A stretch of 64,000 nucleotides of DNA from VRUE01 sp963729995 (GTDB lineage: Bacteria > Actinomycetota > Thermoleophilia > Solirubrobacterales > 70-9). Under the pieces are notes generated by a model. The model made no database searches. It had not been told where the DNA came from and saw nothing but the letters and a program-made list of their open reading frames with translations. Position numbers and translations under genes: made by a program. Location of the stretch: NCBI GenBank assembly GCA_963729995.1, contig CAVSPF010000003.1:1426001-1490000 (forward strand). The letters run 5' to 3'. Each line of letters begins with the position of its first letter. Positions within the stretch are counted from its first letter, which is position 1. Of the stretch, positions 31,860-40,842 are shown one piece after another.

Positions 31860-34154
31860 TCAGGAGGAAGGCTGTTGCGGGACGCGGCGAAGGGGCGCGT
31901 TGCGAGGTCCGCAGCCGCTGGGGTCGAGCTTGCCGCGAAGCCGCCAGACCGTGACCGGCCCGCTGCGACGGATCGGGGTCACCGCTGACTCTCCGCGCAG
32001 CCAGCCGGCCTCCGGGGAATGGATCGGATCTTCGGGGTGAACGAAGTTGAGGAGAGGGGCAGTGACGAGGTAGTCGAGATGGGCGGCATTCACGGCAGCC
32101 CGGAACTGGCGGCAATCCGGGATCGCGTTGAAGGCGCCCTGCGGGCCATTGACGCCAAGGTAGCGAACCTGGTTGGAGAGGTCGGTGCCGTAGAAGCCGT
32201 ACTCCAGGAATCCGGCCGTCGTGCCGGCGAGCCCGATACGGGCGTCGCGGACGCCGCGCGCCCAACCGTAGGCGGAGTCGAGGTGCATGCCGGGGATGCC
32301 GGCGCCGGGGCCGAAGCGGTCGCGCAGGTATGAGCGCTCGACCGGGTAGCCGATCGCCAACACGGCAAGGCCCAACGCGGTCATCGAAATGAGAAGCAGG
32401 CCGGGCCAGCCGGCGGGTGGCCGTTTGGACAGGACGGCATCAGCCCAGGCGATCGCCGCCGGTATGAGTATGAGCAGGGTGGCCAGTCCGAGGCCGAAGA
32501 GGCGGGATGGGTCGCGGAGGACGGCGTCAGCGCGATCGGTGACGATCAGGATCGCCAGGAACGCGGCGAACATCCCCCACTCCCGGCGCCGTCCCCGCAG
32601 CGAAGGGGAGAGAGGCAGCAGGACGAGGCCGGCGAGCAGAGCGGGAATCGCGTAGCGGATGTTGAGGGCAAAGCCGGTTGGGGCGCCCTCGGCACCGGCG
32701 GCGCTGAGCGGCGTGAAGACATAGGCGACCAGACCGAACAGCACCACCCCTCCCATCCAGCGCAGGACCCGCTCCCGACCCCACAGCAGGGCCAGCAGGC
32801 CGCCGGCGATGGCAGCGGCCAAGACAAGTGGCCAGAGCAGGCCAAAGGCCTGATGCAAGCCGGGCTCGAAGTAGTCGCGCCATACGCCGGTGTCGGTCGC
32901 GTAGTGGGCGATGCTGAAGTTGGGCCGGCCGCTCTGCAGCCGCTCGGGATGGAGCAGCGAGATCGGCCCCAAATGGGCGACTTGCGGCAGTGGGTTGCCC
33001 GCGACGACCAGGTTGCGCACGTACCAGAACCCGCCTCCGGCGAGAGCCGGCAGGAACCACCACGCCGCGGCAGCCGATCGCCTCCCCGCCGGTGCCAGCA
33101 CGATCACCGCGAGGGTGAGCGCCGCCGCCATTGCCAGCGTGGTCGACTTGGTCCCCGCCGCAAGGCCAACCGCGAGGCCGGCGGCGGCGAGCGCCCAGCT
33201 GACCGGCAGAGCCCGCTTCCCCCGCCCCGCCACCGGCGTCTCCGCCTCGCCTTCGCCGGCAGCGAGTCGGTGCCTGTCATCGCGCTGTGCAGCCACCCAT
33301 GCGTTGACGAGGATCGCAATCGCGGCGAGCACGAGCGCCGCCGCCATCAGGTCGTTCTTCGCCGCCCCCGGCTCGCGCACGACCAGCGTGTGGGACTCCA
33401 GCACGACCGCGGCGGCCACGATGCTGAGGTGGCCGCGCCCAAAGGGCCGTCCGATGCACCAGGCAGCCAGGAATGCGATCGCCAGCCAGCCGAAGTTCAT
33501 GAACAGCGACAGCGTGTCGCGGTGCGTGACGAGGATTCCAACCGCGTGCAGCAGCTCGGAATTCTGCGGGTAGAACCAGTTGGTGAAGACGGTCTCGGTG
33601 TAGTGCAGGACGGTGACGGAGTGGTTCTGGACCATTTCCACCGAGAAGGGCATGTGGTACCAGAGGGAGTCGAAGTTGAAGATGCCGCGGTCGAGCGCAT
33701 CCTTCGCGGTCAGGCCCCAGTGAGCGAAGACAAGGGCCACGACGGCGATCGCGATCAGGGACGGGACGGTTGGGGGACGGGGGTGGCCCGGCTGGGGGCT
33801 GGCTTTTTCGCCTTGCGCGTCGTCGCTCTCGCCGAGTGGTCTGTGCGAAAAAGAGGACGCCGCCCCCAGCCGGGCCACCCCCGTCCCCCTTCCCCAGCCC
33901 ACGAACGCGATTGCCGCGGCCAGGAGGAGAGCCGAGGGGATCAGGGTCGAGGCGTAGAGGAGGTTGAAGCTGCCGAGGATCTCGCTGAGCCAGATGAGCA
34001 GGGCTACGGCGAGGATTGACTCGACGAGGTGGGCCGGAGCGCCGTCCCAGGTCGGCAGGAGGCGACGGCGAACACGGACGGCGCTGAAGCCCAGGGACAG
34101 GACAAGGGCGCCCAGGGCGGCGGCGCTGAGGATGTAGGAGCCGGCGCTAACCAC
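31860..34154 (-). CDS. Large multi-pass membrane protein, GT-C glycosyltransferase-like
   Basis: A 764-residue protein with at least twelve hydrophobic segments and a soluble C-terminal part of about 130 residues. The loop after the first segments contains NFDSLWYHMPFSVEMVQNH, like the acidic first loop of GT-C transferases that use lipid-linked sugars. LRWMGGVVLFGLVAY and the final ALVNAAHLDYLVTAPL-type region resemble bacterial dolichyl-mannose transferase-like proteins. Residues 89-128 are encoded by a 118 bp palindromic element and read as a Pro/Ser/Gly-rich insert without membrane character. Donor and acceptor are unknown. Confidence 0.75.
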   Translation of the reverse strand: MVSAGSYILSAAALGALVLSLGFSAVRVRRRLLPTWDGAPAHLVESILAVALLIWLSEILGSFNLLYASTLIPSALLLAAAIAFVGWGRGTGVARLGAASSFSHRPLGESDDAQGEKASPQPGHPRPPTVPSLIAIAVVALVFAHWGLTAKDALDRGIFNFDSLWYHMPFSVEMVQNHSVTVLHYTETVFTNWFYPQNSELLHAVGILVTHRDTLSLFMNFGWLAIAFLAAWCIGRPFGRGHLSIVAAAVVLESHTLVVREPGAAKNDLMAAALVLAAIAILVNAWVAAQRDDRHRLAAGEGEAETPVAGRGKRALPVSWALAAAGLAVGLAAGTKSTTLAMAAALTLAVIVLAPAGRRSAAAAWWFLPALAGGGFWYVRNLVVAGNPLPQVAHLGPISLLHPERLQSGRPNFSIAHYATDTGVWRDYFEPGLHQAFGLLWPLVLAAAIAGGLLALLWGRERVLRWMGGVVLFGLVAYVFTPLSAAGAEGAPTGFALNIRYAIPALLAGLVLLPLSPSLRGRRREWGMFAAFLAILIVTDRADAVLRDPSRLFGLGLATLLILIPAAIAWADAVLSKRPPAGWPGLLLISMTALGLAVLAIGYPVERSYLRDRFGPGAGIPGMHLDSAYGWARGVRDARIGLAGTTAGFLEYGFYGTDLSNQVRYLGVNGPQGAFNAIPDCRQFRAAVNAAHLDYLVTAPLLNFVHPEDPIHSPEAGWLRGESAVTPIRRSGPVTVWRLRGKLDPSGCGPRNAPLRRVPQQPSS
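33772..33889. repeat. Composite hairpin element E2, inside a coding region
   Basis: Outer arms 33772-33799 and 33862-33889 are perfectly complementary over 28 bp. Inner arms CTTTTTCGC (33803-33811) and GCGAAAAAG (33845-33853) add a second 9 bp stem. The inner part resembles that of E3 (TTTTCGCC, CGTCGCTC, GCGAAAA, AGGACGCCGC). It lies in frame inside the glycosyltransferase-like gene. Confidence 0.8.
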
Positions 34155-34175
34155 CGGGGGCTCCGAACGCGTGGG

Positions 34176-34547
34176 TCAGCGGTTGAGGCCGCCGACGACC
34201 ACCGGCGTCTCGCCGGTGGCGACCATCCCCTGGGCCCGCGCCTTGGCGTCGACGACGGTCGGGTTGTCCGCCGACTGGATCCTGGCGTGAAGGCGGGTGT
34301 TTTCCCGCAGCAGCCCGTGCAGCTGCGCCTTGGCGGCGGTCGTCGCCGTGTAGGTCTTGACGAACTCGATCGCCGGGTTCAGGTAGCTGTAGAGGACGGC
34401 AGCCAGGACAAGCGTCAGGGCGACGCGACCCACCCGGTCCCAGTGAATGCGGCTGCCCCCACGACGAGCGGCGGGCCGCCTGCGGGCGGGCGTGCGGCGT
34501 CGAGTGCGGTGTGCGGTCCCGGCCGTCGCGTAGGCACGAGCTGCCAT
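34176..34547 (-). CDS. FtsB/DivIC-type septum formation initiator
   Basis: A 123-residue single-pass protein. A basic N-terminus (RRRTPARRRPAARRGG) is followed by a membrane segment (VALTLVLAAVLYSYL, about 42-56) and a coiled coil (AKAQLHGLLRENTRLHARI). FtsB links FtsL and FtsQ in the divisome. It lies 36 bp downstream of enolase, the conserved eno-ftsB order. Confidence 0.85.
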   Translation of the reverse strand: MAARAYATAGTAHRTRRRTPARRRPAARRGGSRIHWDRVGRVALTLVLAAVLYSYLNPAIEFVKTYTATTAAKAQLHGLLRENTRLHARIQSADNPTVVDAKARAQGMVATGETPVVVGGLNR

Positions 34548-34583
34548 GCCGGGTCTTTTGCGGCCGAGCCCCGCATTCCTTCA

Positions 34584-35879
34584 CTAGCTGGCCGCGTGGA
34601 CGAACGCCTGCAAGCCGGGGAAACCAGCCTCCGCTCCCAGCTCCTCCTCGATCCGCAGCAACCGGTTGTACTTGGCGACGCGATCCGAGCGCGAGGGGGC
34701 GCCGGTCTTGATCTGGCCAGCGCCGGTGGCTACGGCCAGATCAGCGATCGTCGTGTCCTCGGTCTCGCCGGAGCGGTGAGAGATCACGGTCGTATAGCCG
34801 GCGTCGCGCGCGGTCCGGATCGCCTCCAGGGTCTCGGTCAGCGTGCCGATCTGGTTCACCTTGACGAGGATCGAATTACCGACACCGAGCTCGATCCCGT
34901 GGCGCAGGCGCGCGGGATTGGTGACGAAGATGTCGTCGCCGACCAGCTGGACGCGATCGCCCAGTCGCTCGGTCAGAAGCTTCCAGCCGTCCCAGTCCTC
35001 CTCGTCCATGCCGTCCTCGAGCGAAACGATCGGGTAGCGCGAGCAGGTGTCCTCCCAGTAGGCGACCATCTCCTCCGCGGACAGCGAGCGACCCTCGTGC
35101 TCGAGCACGTAGGCGCCGCCCTTGTGGATCTCGCTGGTCGCCGGGTCGAGGGCGATGAAGACATCGGCGCCGGGCTCGTAACCCGCCGCCTCGACTCCGG
35201 CCAGCACCGCCTTCAGGGCGGCCTCGTTGGAATCGAGGTTCGGTGCGAATCCCCCCTCATCGCCCACCGAAGTGGAGTGACCTTCCGAGGCAAGGCTCTT
35301 CTTCAGCGCGTGGTAGACCTCGACGCAGACCCGCAGGCACCCAGAGAAGCTCGAAGCCCCGGCGGGCACCACCATGAACTCCTGGAAATCCACCGAATTG
35401 TCGGCGTGGGCGCCGCCGTTGAGGACGTTCATCATCGGCACCGGCAGGAGGGTCGGCTCTCCGCCGCCGTAGAGCTCAGCAAGGTAGCGATAGAGCGGCT
35501 GGCCGGAGTACGCCGCGGCAGCCTTGGCCGTGGCGAGGGAAACGCCCAGGATCGCGTTGGCGCCGAGGCGGCCCTTGTTGGGCGTCCCGTCGAGCTCGAT
35601 CATGGTCTGGTCGATGGCACCCTGCTCGGTGGCGCGCGCACCGGTCAGAGCCGCCGCGATCTCCTCGTTTACGTTGGCCACCGCGCGTGTGACGCCCTTG
35701 CCGGCCCAGGCATCGCCGCCGTCACGCAGCTCAACCGCCTCGAACTCGCCGGTCGAGGCACCGGACGGCACCGCGGCGAGCCCGCGGGCTCCCGAACCGA
35801 GTACCACCTCGACCTCGACCGTGGGGTTGCCGCGCGAGTCGAGGATCTGACGCGCGTGGATGGAGGCGATGGTGCTCAC
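34584..35879 (-). CDS. eno: Enolase
   Basis: A 431-residue enolase of normal length. It has IHARQILDSRGNPTVEVEV at the start, the loop SGASTGEFEAVELRDG, metal ligands in FIALDPATSE, SLEDGMDEEDWDGWK and LVGDDIFVTN, and the signature ILVKVNQIGTLTETLEAI and ISHRSGETEDT. It interconverts 2-phosphoglycerate and phosphoenolpyruvate in glycolysis. It is upstream of ftsB and downstream of the SurA-like gene. Confidence 0.97.
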   Translation of the reverse strand: MSTIASIHARQILDSRGNPTVEVEVVLGSGARGLAAVPSGASTGEFEAVELRDGGDAWAGKGVTRAVANVNEEIAAALTGARATEQGAIDQTMIELDGTPNKGRLGANAILGVSLATAKAAAAYSGQPLYRYLAELYGGGEPTLLPVPMMNVLNGGAHADNSVDFQEFMVVPAGASSFSGCLRVCVEVYHALKKSLASEGHSTSVGDEGGFAPNLDSNEAALKAVLAGVEAAGYEPGADVFIALDPATSEIHKGGAYVLEHEGRSLSAEEMVAYWEDTCSRYPIVSLEDGMDEEDWDGWKLLTERLGDRVQLVGDDIFVTNPARLRHGIELGVGNSILVKVNQIGTLTETLEAIRTARDAGYTTVISHRSGETEDTTIADLAVATGAGQIKTGAPSRSDRVAKYNRLLRIEEELGAEAGFPGLQAFVHAAS

Positions 35880-35896
35880 GGCCGCGCCAGTCTATT

Positions 35897-35927
35897 AATC
35901 CCGCGGGTGTCGCGACGACTCGGGATT
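35897..35927 (-). terminator. Hairpin between the SurA-like gene and enolase
   Basis: AATCCCG (35897-35903) pairs with CGGGATT (35921-35927), with an inner GTCGCGAC palindrome in the loop. A short AT tract (TAAT) follows on the minus strand. It fits a modest terminator after the mfd/SurA-like transcript. Confidence 0.4.
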
Positions 35928-35935
35928 TGCTTCAG

Positions 35936-37282
35936 CTAGGGAGCGAGCTGCGGGGTGCCCATGGCCGCCGGTTCCGGGGTTTCTTTGAGACCGGAGGGCC
36001 GTGGCCGCTGCGGCAGCGGTTTGCCGCGCGGTTCGAGCAGGGTGACCGATCCGGGGAGGGCGGGCGCCAGCTGCGAGACCGGCGCCGGGCACGCTTCGGG
36101 GCGCCCTGCTTTCGGGTGCGATTCGTAGCAGGCCGGCGGTGCGGTCGCCGGATGCCCGCTGCCCTTGAAGTTGGCGCAGTGTTCGCTCGTGTATCCCGAA
36201 GCGCAGAACGTGCGAGAACGCCACCTGGCGCTGTAGCCGGCGACGAACGTGGCGAAGTGTTCCTGCTGGGCCCGCTGGCTCAGCTGCGATTCGATCTGAG
36301 ACCGCACTTGGCTCAGCGGCTGGACCCGTTCCGGCGTTTCTTTTTCGACATCGAAGACGTAGTAGCCGTTCTGGGCTTTGACCGGCCCTTCGATCTTGTT
36401 CTTCGCGGCGCCGAAGATCGCCGCGTTGACCGGTTCTTCCACCATGCCCTCGGTGAGCCCGGAGCGCAGGCCGCCGCTCGACTTGCCGAGCGGGTCTGTC
36501 GAGTACTGCTTCGCGACCTTCGTCCAGCTGACCACCGAGTGGTCCTTTTCGAGCAGGGCCTTCGCCTGTTCGACCTTCTTGCGGTCTTTGTTGACGATCA
36601 TCCGAACGTCGCGGCTCGCTTTCTGCATGAACTGCGTGCCCTTCGCCGCTTCGTAGTAGCCCTGCACTTCGCCGCCGCTCGGTTTCGCGGCGCCTTCGGT
36701 GAGCTGTTTCTGGATTTTGCCGCTGAAGATCGTCAGCTTCACACGCTGGTTGACGTCGGCCTGGGTGTAGTGAGATTTCTTGATGAATTTCTGGTACTCG
36801 GCCTCGGTTTTGAAGTTCTGTTTCTTGAGTTTCTTCAGTTCGGCGGCAACTTCCTCAGCGGTCGCCGAGATGCCCATTTCGTTCGCCTGTCCCTCGAGCC
36901 AGGCGGCTTCCAGGAGGCTGTTCAGCGCCGCTCCCTTGAGTTCTTCGTATTTGCTTTCGCCGGGCTTGGGCAGGGCTTTCAGGCCGGCCTGCGCGGCGCT
37001 CTGTTCCACGGCATGTCGGAAATCGGTTTCGCTGATCGTGCCCGCGCCGCCGGGAACGTCTTCGACGACGGCGACCTCCCCCGCGGCAACGCCCTGGTGA
37101 CCGATCCCCACGGCGATCGCGACGACGACGAAGAGGACGATGAAGGCGGCCCCGAAGACCAGCAGGCCAAGCCGCCGCGTGGCCATAGGCCCGGCTGGGC
37201 GCCCGGCAGCTGGGCGCGGAGCGGCCGCGCCGCCGCTCCGACCCTGTCCAGACGTGCGTCTCCTGCCCTGCTTCCGACTCAC
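35936..37282 (-). CDS. SurA/PrsA-like peptidylprolyl isomerase (parvulin type), membrane-anchored
   Basis: A 448-residue protein. A basic Arg/Pro/Gly-rich cytoplasmic start is followed by one membrane segment (LGLLVFGAAFIVLFVVVAIA), a SurA-like helical N-domain (LNSLLEAAWLEGQANEMGIS, EVAAELKKLKKQNF), and a parvulin domain (about 235-345: DVRMIVNKDRKKVEQAKALL, STDPLGKSSGGLRSGLTEGM). GTG 37282 overlaps the mfd stop by 4 bp (GTGA) and is preferred over the ATG at 37186. The last 90 residues are Pro-rich. It would help fold exported proteins. Codon use between 36.2 and 37.0 kb is visibly less GC-rich than neighbours. Confidence 0.85.
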   Translation of the reverse strand: MSRKQGRRRTSGQGRSGGAAAPRPAAGRPAGPMATRRLGLLVFGAAFIVLFVVVAIAVGIGHQGVAAGEVAVVEDVPGGAGTISETDFRHAVEQSAAQAGLKALPKPGESKYEELKGAALNSLLEAAWLEGQANEMGISATAEEVAAELKKLKKQNFKTEAEYQKFIKKSHYTQADVNQRVKLTIFSGKIQKQLTEGAAKPSGGEVQGYYEAAKGTQFMQKASRDVRMIVNKDRKKVEQAKALLEKDHSVVSWTKVAKQYSTDPLGKSSGGLRSGLTEGMVEEPVNAAIFGAAKNKIEGPVKAQNGYYVFDVEKETPERVQPLSQVRSQIESQLSQRAQQEHFATFVAGYSARWRSRTFCASGYTSEHCANFKGSGHPATAPPACYESHPKAGRPEACPAPVSQLAPALPGSVTLLEPRGKPLPQRPRPSGLKETPEPAAMGTPQLAP

Positions 37283-40200
37283 GGGGTCGGCAGCATATCT
37301 CCTTGGACGGTTTCCGAGCGCCCCGCTTCCCTCAGGGCGTCCGCCATCGCCAGCACCGCGGCCAGGCGAGCCTCCGGATCGTCGGGGACTCGCACCGAAG
37401 CGGTCTTCTCCCTCCACTCGTACAGAGCGCCCTCAACCCGCTCGCGAAGCGCTGTGGCCTGGGCCGAATCAAGCTCGACGCCGGCGATGCTCAGCCGGCC
37501 GCCGCGCAGCTCCACGCTGCGCGCCCCCGCGAGGCGCAGCTCGATCCGCGCCCGCTGCAGGGCCAGCAGATTCTCCGCCTCCGGCGGCAGCGGTCCGAAG
37601 CGGTCACCGAGCTCGTCGCGAAGCGCCCGCAACTCGCCCGGCTCGCGGGCGGCCGCTACGCGGCGGTGCACGTCGATCTTCGCCGCCTCGAATGGAATGA
37701 ACGACGCCGGCAGGTAGGCATCGACCGGCACGTCGAAGCGGAGCGGCTCCGAAACGCCCTCCCCTGCGTCCCCGGCACTGCGGGCCTCCGTTACGGCCTC
37801 CTCGATCATCTGGCAGTACAGCTCGAAGCCAACCGCGGCGACGTGGCCGGACTGCTCCTCGCCGAGCAGGTCGCCAGCACCCCGGATGTCGAGGTCTCGC
37901 ATCGCGATCTTGAAGCCGGAGCCAAGCTCCGTATGGTCGGCGAGGGTCGAGAGCCGCGCCGCGGCCTCCTCGGTCAGCGCCTCCGGCGAGGGATAGAGCA
38001 GGTAGGCGAAGGCGCGCTCGGGGGAGCGCCCGACCCTGCCGCGGATCTGGTAGGCCTGGGCGAGGCCGAGGCGGTCGGCGCGCTCGACGATCAGCGTGTT
38101 GGCCGTTGGGATGTCGAGCCCCGACTCGATGATCGTCGTCGTCACCAGGCAGTCCGCTTCGCCGCGGAGAAAGCGCAGCATTGTCTCCTCCAGCTGAGCC
38201 TCGTCCAGCCGGCCGTGGGCCTCGGCGAAGCGGGCCGCGGGGACGAGTCCACGCAGCCGCTCGGCCACCTCATGCAGCGTCTCGATCCGGTTGTGAAGGA
38301 AGAAGGCCTGGCCGCCGCGCTCCAGCTCGCGCTCGATTGCCCGCCGGACCAGGTCCTCGTCGTAGGGGCCGACGTAGGTGCGGACGGGGCGCCGCCCCTC
38401 GGGCGGGGTCTCGATGACCGAGATGTCGCGCAGACCGGCCAGGCTCATCTGCAAGGTGCGCGGGATCGGCGTCGCCGAGAGGGAGAGGACGTCCACCTTC
38501 AGCTTCAGCTGCCGCAGCAGCTCCTTCTGCTTGACGCCGAAGCGCTGCTCCTCGTCGACGATCACGAGCCCGAGCTCCCTGGCGCGAACGTCGCGGGAGA
38601 GCAGCCGGTGAGTGCCGATCAGGATGTCGACCCTGCCCGCCGCGAAGTCGGCGAGCACCGCCTTCACCTCGGCTGGCTTGCGCAACCGGGAGATCCACTC
38701 GAGCGTGAAGGGCAGGTCGGCGAGGCGCTCGCGGAATGTGCCGAAGTGCTGCTGGGCGAGGATCGTCGTCGGCGCCAGCATCATCACCTGCTTGCCGTCT
38801 GCCGCGGCCTTGACCGCGGCGCGCAGCGCAACCTCGGTCTTGCCGAAGCCGACATCGCCGCAGACGAGCCGGTCCATCGGCTGCTCGGACTCCATGTCGC
38901 CCTTCACCGCCTCGATCGCCTCCAGCTGGTCGGCGGTCTCGCGGTAGGGGAAGGCCGACTCCATCGCGATCTGCCACTCGCCGTCGGGAGGGAAGGCGTG
39001 GCCCTTGCGGGTGCGCCGCTCCGCGTAGAGGTTGAGCAGCTCTCCCGCCAGGGCGCCCGCGGCATGGCGGGCGCGGGCCTTCATGCTCTGCCAACGCTTG
39101 CCGCCAAGCGCCGAGAGGGTGGGCGCCGCGCCGGCGCCGACGTAGCGACTCAGCTTCGCGAGCTGGTCGGTGGGGACGTAGACGCGATCCTCGCCCTTGT
39201 ATTCGAGGTAGAGGTAGTCGCGGGTCACGCCGCCGACCTCGCGGGTCTCGAAGCCGGCAAAGCGGGCAATGCCGTGGTCCTCGTGCACGACGTAATCGCC
39301 AACCCGCAGGTCGCTGAAGGCGAGGCGGCCGCGGGCAGCGCTCGGGGCGGGCTCGGGGCGGCGGCGCCGGTGGACGAGGCGGCGGAACGGGTACACCGCG
39401 AGGCGCAGCTCGGGGCTGACGAAGCCCTCGCGCAGCCGCGCCTCGGCGAAGGTCAGGCCGGGCTGCGGGGAAAGGCGGCCGCCGTCGAGCAGCGAGGCGT
39501 CGAGGCGGTCGAGGCCGTAGCGCGCCCGTTCCGCCTCGCCGCGGCTGTCGAAGGCGACCACCGTGCGGTAGCCGGAGCGGACCAGCTTCTCCAGCTCGCC
39601 CTCGGCCTCCTTGACGCTGCGGGCGGGCGACTCGGCCCGGGCCGCGCGGAAGGCATCCTCGTCCTCCTGCCCCGCGCCGGTCACCGCGAGGATGGCCCGC
39701 TCGGCGAGTGGGGCAGCGACGTCGACGTAGAGGTGACGGGCATCGTCGGCATGCATCGCCGTCGTCGCGTCGTCCCAGTGGTCGCGCAGCGCCGGCTCGA
39801 TCTCCTCGGCGGCAGCGAGGATCACCGCCGCAGAGGAGGGGACAAGGTCGAGCGGCGCCCCGAAGTGCTCGAGCGGGAGCAGCTCGGCGGCGCTCGGCGG
39901 CTCCCTGCCCTCCTCGGCGGCTTCCATCGCGGCCAGCTCGGCCAGTTCGCGGTGCTCGGCGTCGAGCTCCGCCGCTGGAGCCAGCTCCACCCGCTCGGCC
40001 TCGCCCAGGGAGCGCTGGGTGAAGGTCGAGAACCAGCGCATGGACTCGACCTCGTCGCCGAACAGCTCGATTCGCACCGCGCGCTCCTCGGTGGCCGGAA
40101 AGACGTCGAGGATCCCGCCGCGAACGGCGAACTGGCCGCGCTCCTCGACCTGCTCGACCCGCTCGTAGCCGGCGGCGACAAGGTCGCCGGCAACCGTGTT

Positions 40201-40668
40201 CAGCTCGATCTCCTCGCCAGCCGACACGGAGAACGCGGCGGGCCGCAGGGAGGCGTCAGGGACAGCCTCCGCGAGCGCGGGGGCGCTCGCCACGACCACC
40301 GCGTCCCCCCCGCCCCGGAGAGCGTCGAGAGCGTCGATTCGCAGGCCGACCAGGTGGGGAGGCGGCGTCACGTGGGACGCATAGCCGGTGCCGCGCGAAG
40401 GGTAGAAGCGGACACGGCGCGGCGCCAGGTAGGCGCGCAGGTCGGCGACGAGGTCGCGCGCGGAGCGGTCATCGGCGCTGACCAGCAGGGCGGGGCGGCC
40501 GGCCAGGCCGCGATCGTCCTCCAGGAGCGCCGCCAGCAGCAGCGGGCGCAGCGTCGCCGAGACCCGCACGGCCACGGCCTCGCCGCAAGTCGCATCGCGC
40601 ACGCGGCCGGCGAGCGCGTGCACTCGCTCGTTCTCGGCGACGATCTCGATCAGGGGACGCAGGCTCAT
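37279..40668 (-). CDS. mfd: Transcription-repair coupling factor Mfd
   Basis: A 1129-residue Mfd. In order: a UvrB-like N-domain (FYPSRGTGYASHVTPP, VVASAPALAEAVPD), the RNA-polymerase-interacting domain (LRVGDYVVHEDHGIARFAGF), RecG-like motor motifs (MDRLVCGDVGFGKTEVALRA, VIVDEEQRFGVKQKELL, ATPIPRTLQMSL, TTTIIESGLDIPTANTLIV) and the C-terminal TRCF domain. It removes stalled RNA polymerase and recruits UvrA. The leader contains a perfect 22 bp palindrome ending 13 bp before the ATG. The start has no clear ribosome site. Confidence 0.97.
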   Translation of the reverse strand: MSLRPLIEIVAENERVHALAGRVRDATCGEAVAVRVSATLRPLLLAALLEDDRGLAGRPALLVSADDRSARDLVADLRAYLAPRRVRFYPSRGTGYASHVTPPPHLVGLRIDALDALRGGGDAVVVASAPALAEAVPDASLRPAAFSVSAGEEIELNTVAGDLVAAGYERVEQVEERGQFAVRGGILDVFPATEERAVRIELFGDEVESMRWFSTFTQRSLGEAERVELAPAAELDAEHRELAELAAMEAAEEGREPPSAAELLPLEHFGAPLDLVPSSAAVILAAAEEIEPALRDHWDDATTAMHADDARHLYVDVAAPLAERAILAVTGAGQEDEDAFRAARAESPARSVKEAEGELEKLVRSGYRTVVAFDSRGEAERARYGLDRLDASLLDGGRLSPQPGLTFAEARLREGFVSPELRLAVYPFRRLVHRRRRPEPAPSAARGRLAFSDLRVGDYVVHEDHGIARFAGFETREVGGVTRDYLYLEYKGEDRVYVPTDQLAKLSRYVGAGAAPTLSALGGKRWQSMKARARHAAGALAGELLNLYAERRTRKGHAFPPDGEWQIAMESAFPYRETADQLEAIEAVKGDMESEQPMDRLVCGDVGFGKTEVALRAAVKAAADGKQVMMLAPTTILAQQHFGTFRERLADLPFTLEWISRLRKPAEVKAVLADFAAGRVDILIGTHRLLSRDVRARELGLVIVDEEQRFGVKQKELLRQLKLKVDVLSLSATPIPRTLQMSLAGLRDISVIETPPEGRRPVRTYVGPYDEDLVRRAIERELERGGQAFFLHNRIETLHEVAERLRGLVPAARFAEAHGRLDEAQLEETMLRFLRGEADCLVTTTIIESGLDIPTANTLIVERADRLGLAQAYQIRGRVGRSPERAFAYLLYPSPEALTEEAAARLSTLADHTELGSGFKIAMRDLDIRGAGDLLGEEQSGHVAAVGFELYCQMIEEAVTEARSAGDAGEGVSEPLRFDVPVDAYLPASFIPFEAAKIDVHRRVAAAREPGELRALRDELGDRFGPLPPEAENLLALQRARIELRLAGARSVELRGGRLSIAGVELDSAQATALRERVEGALYEWREKTASVRVPDDPEARLAAVLAMADALREAGRSETVQGDMLPTP

Positions 40669-40680
40669 GGCAGGCGAAAA

Positions 40681-40702
40681 GCCCAGACCGGCCGGTCTGG
40701 GC
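40681..40702 (-). terminator. Perfect 22 bp palindrome just ahead of mfd
   Basis: The palindrome centred between 40691 and 40692 (GCCCAGACCGG and its complement) is followed on the minus strand by TTTTCGCC and, 5 bp later, the mfd ATG. It could end the L25-Pth-enoyl-CoA hydratase transcript, attenuate mfd, or be an operator. Confidence 0.5.
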
Positions 40703-40748
40703 GCATCGGGCGATTCTACGAGGCGCGTTCTGCCCCGCTGGCGCTCCC

Positions 40749-40790
40749 GGTGCTCGAAATGTCCCTCATATGTCCAAAAAGAGCACTGGA
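40749..40790. repeat. Dispersed ~40 bp imperfect palindrome, copy P2
   Basis: This copy matches P1 (7361-7400) almost base for base from CGGTGCTCGAAATGTCCCTC onward, with TGTCCA and AAAGAGCACTGG replacing TGTACA and AAGGAGCAGCGG. It lies between the 3' end of the enoyl-CoA hydratase gene and mfd. Confidence 0.7.
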
Positions 40791-40842
40791 ACGCAGTGGA
40801 CGCTCAGCCGGCGGCAGGTCCCGGCTGGAACGCGGCGGCCGC

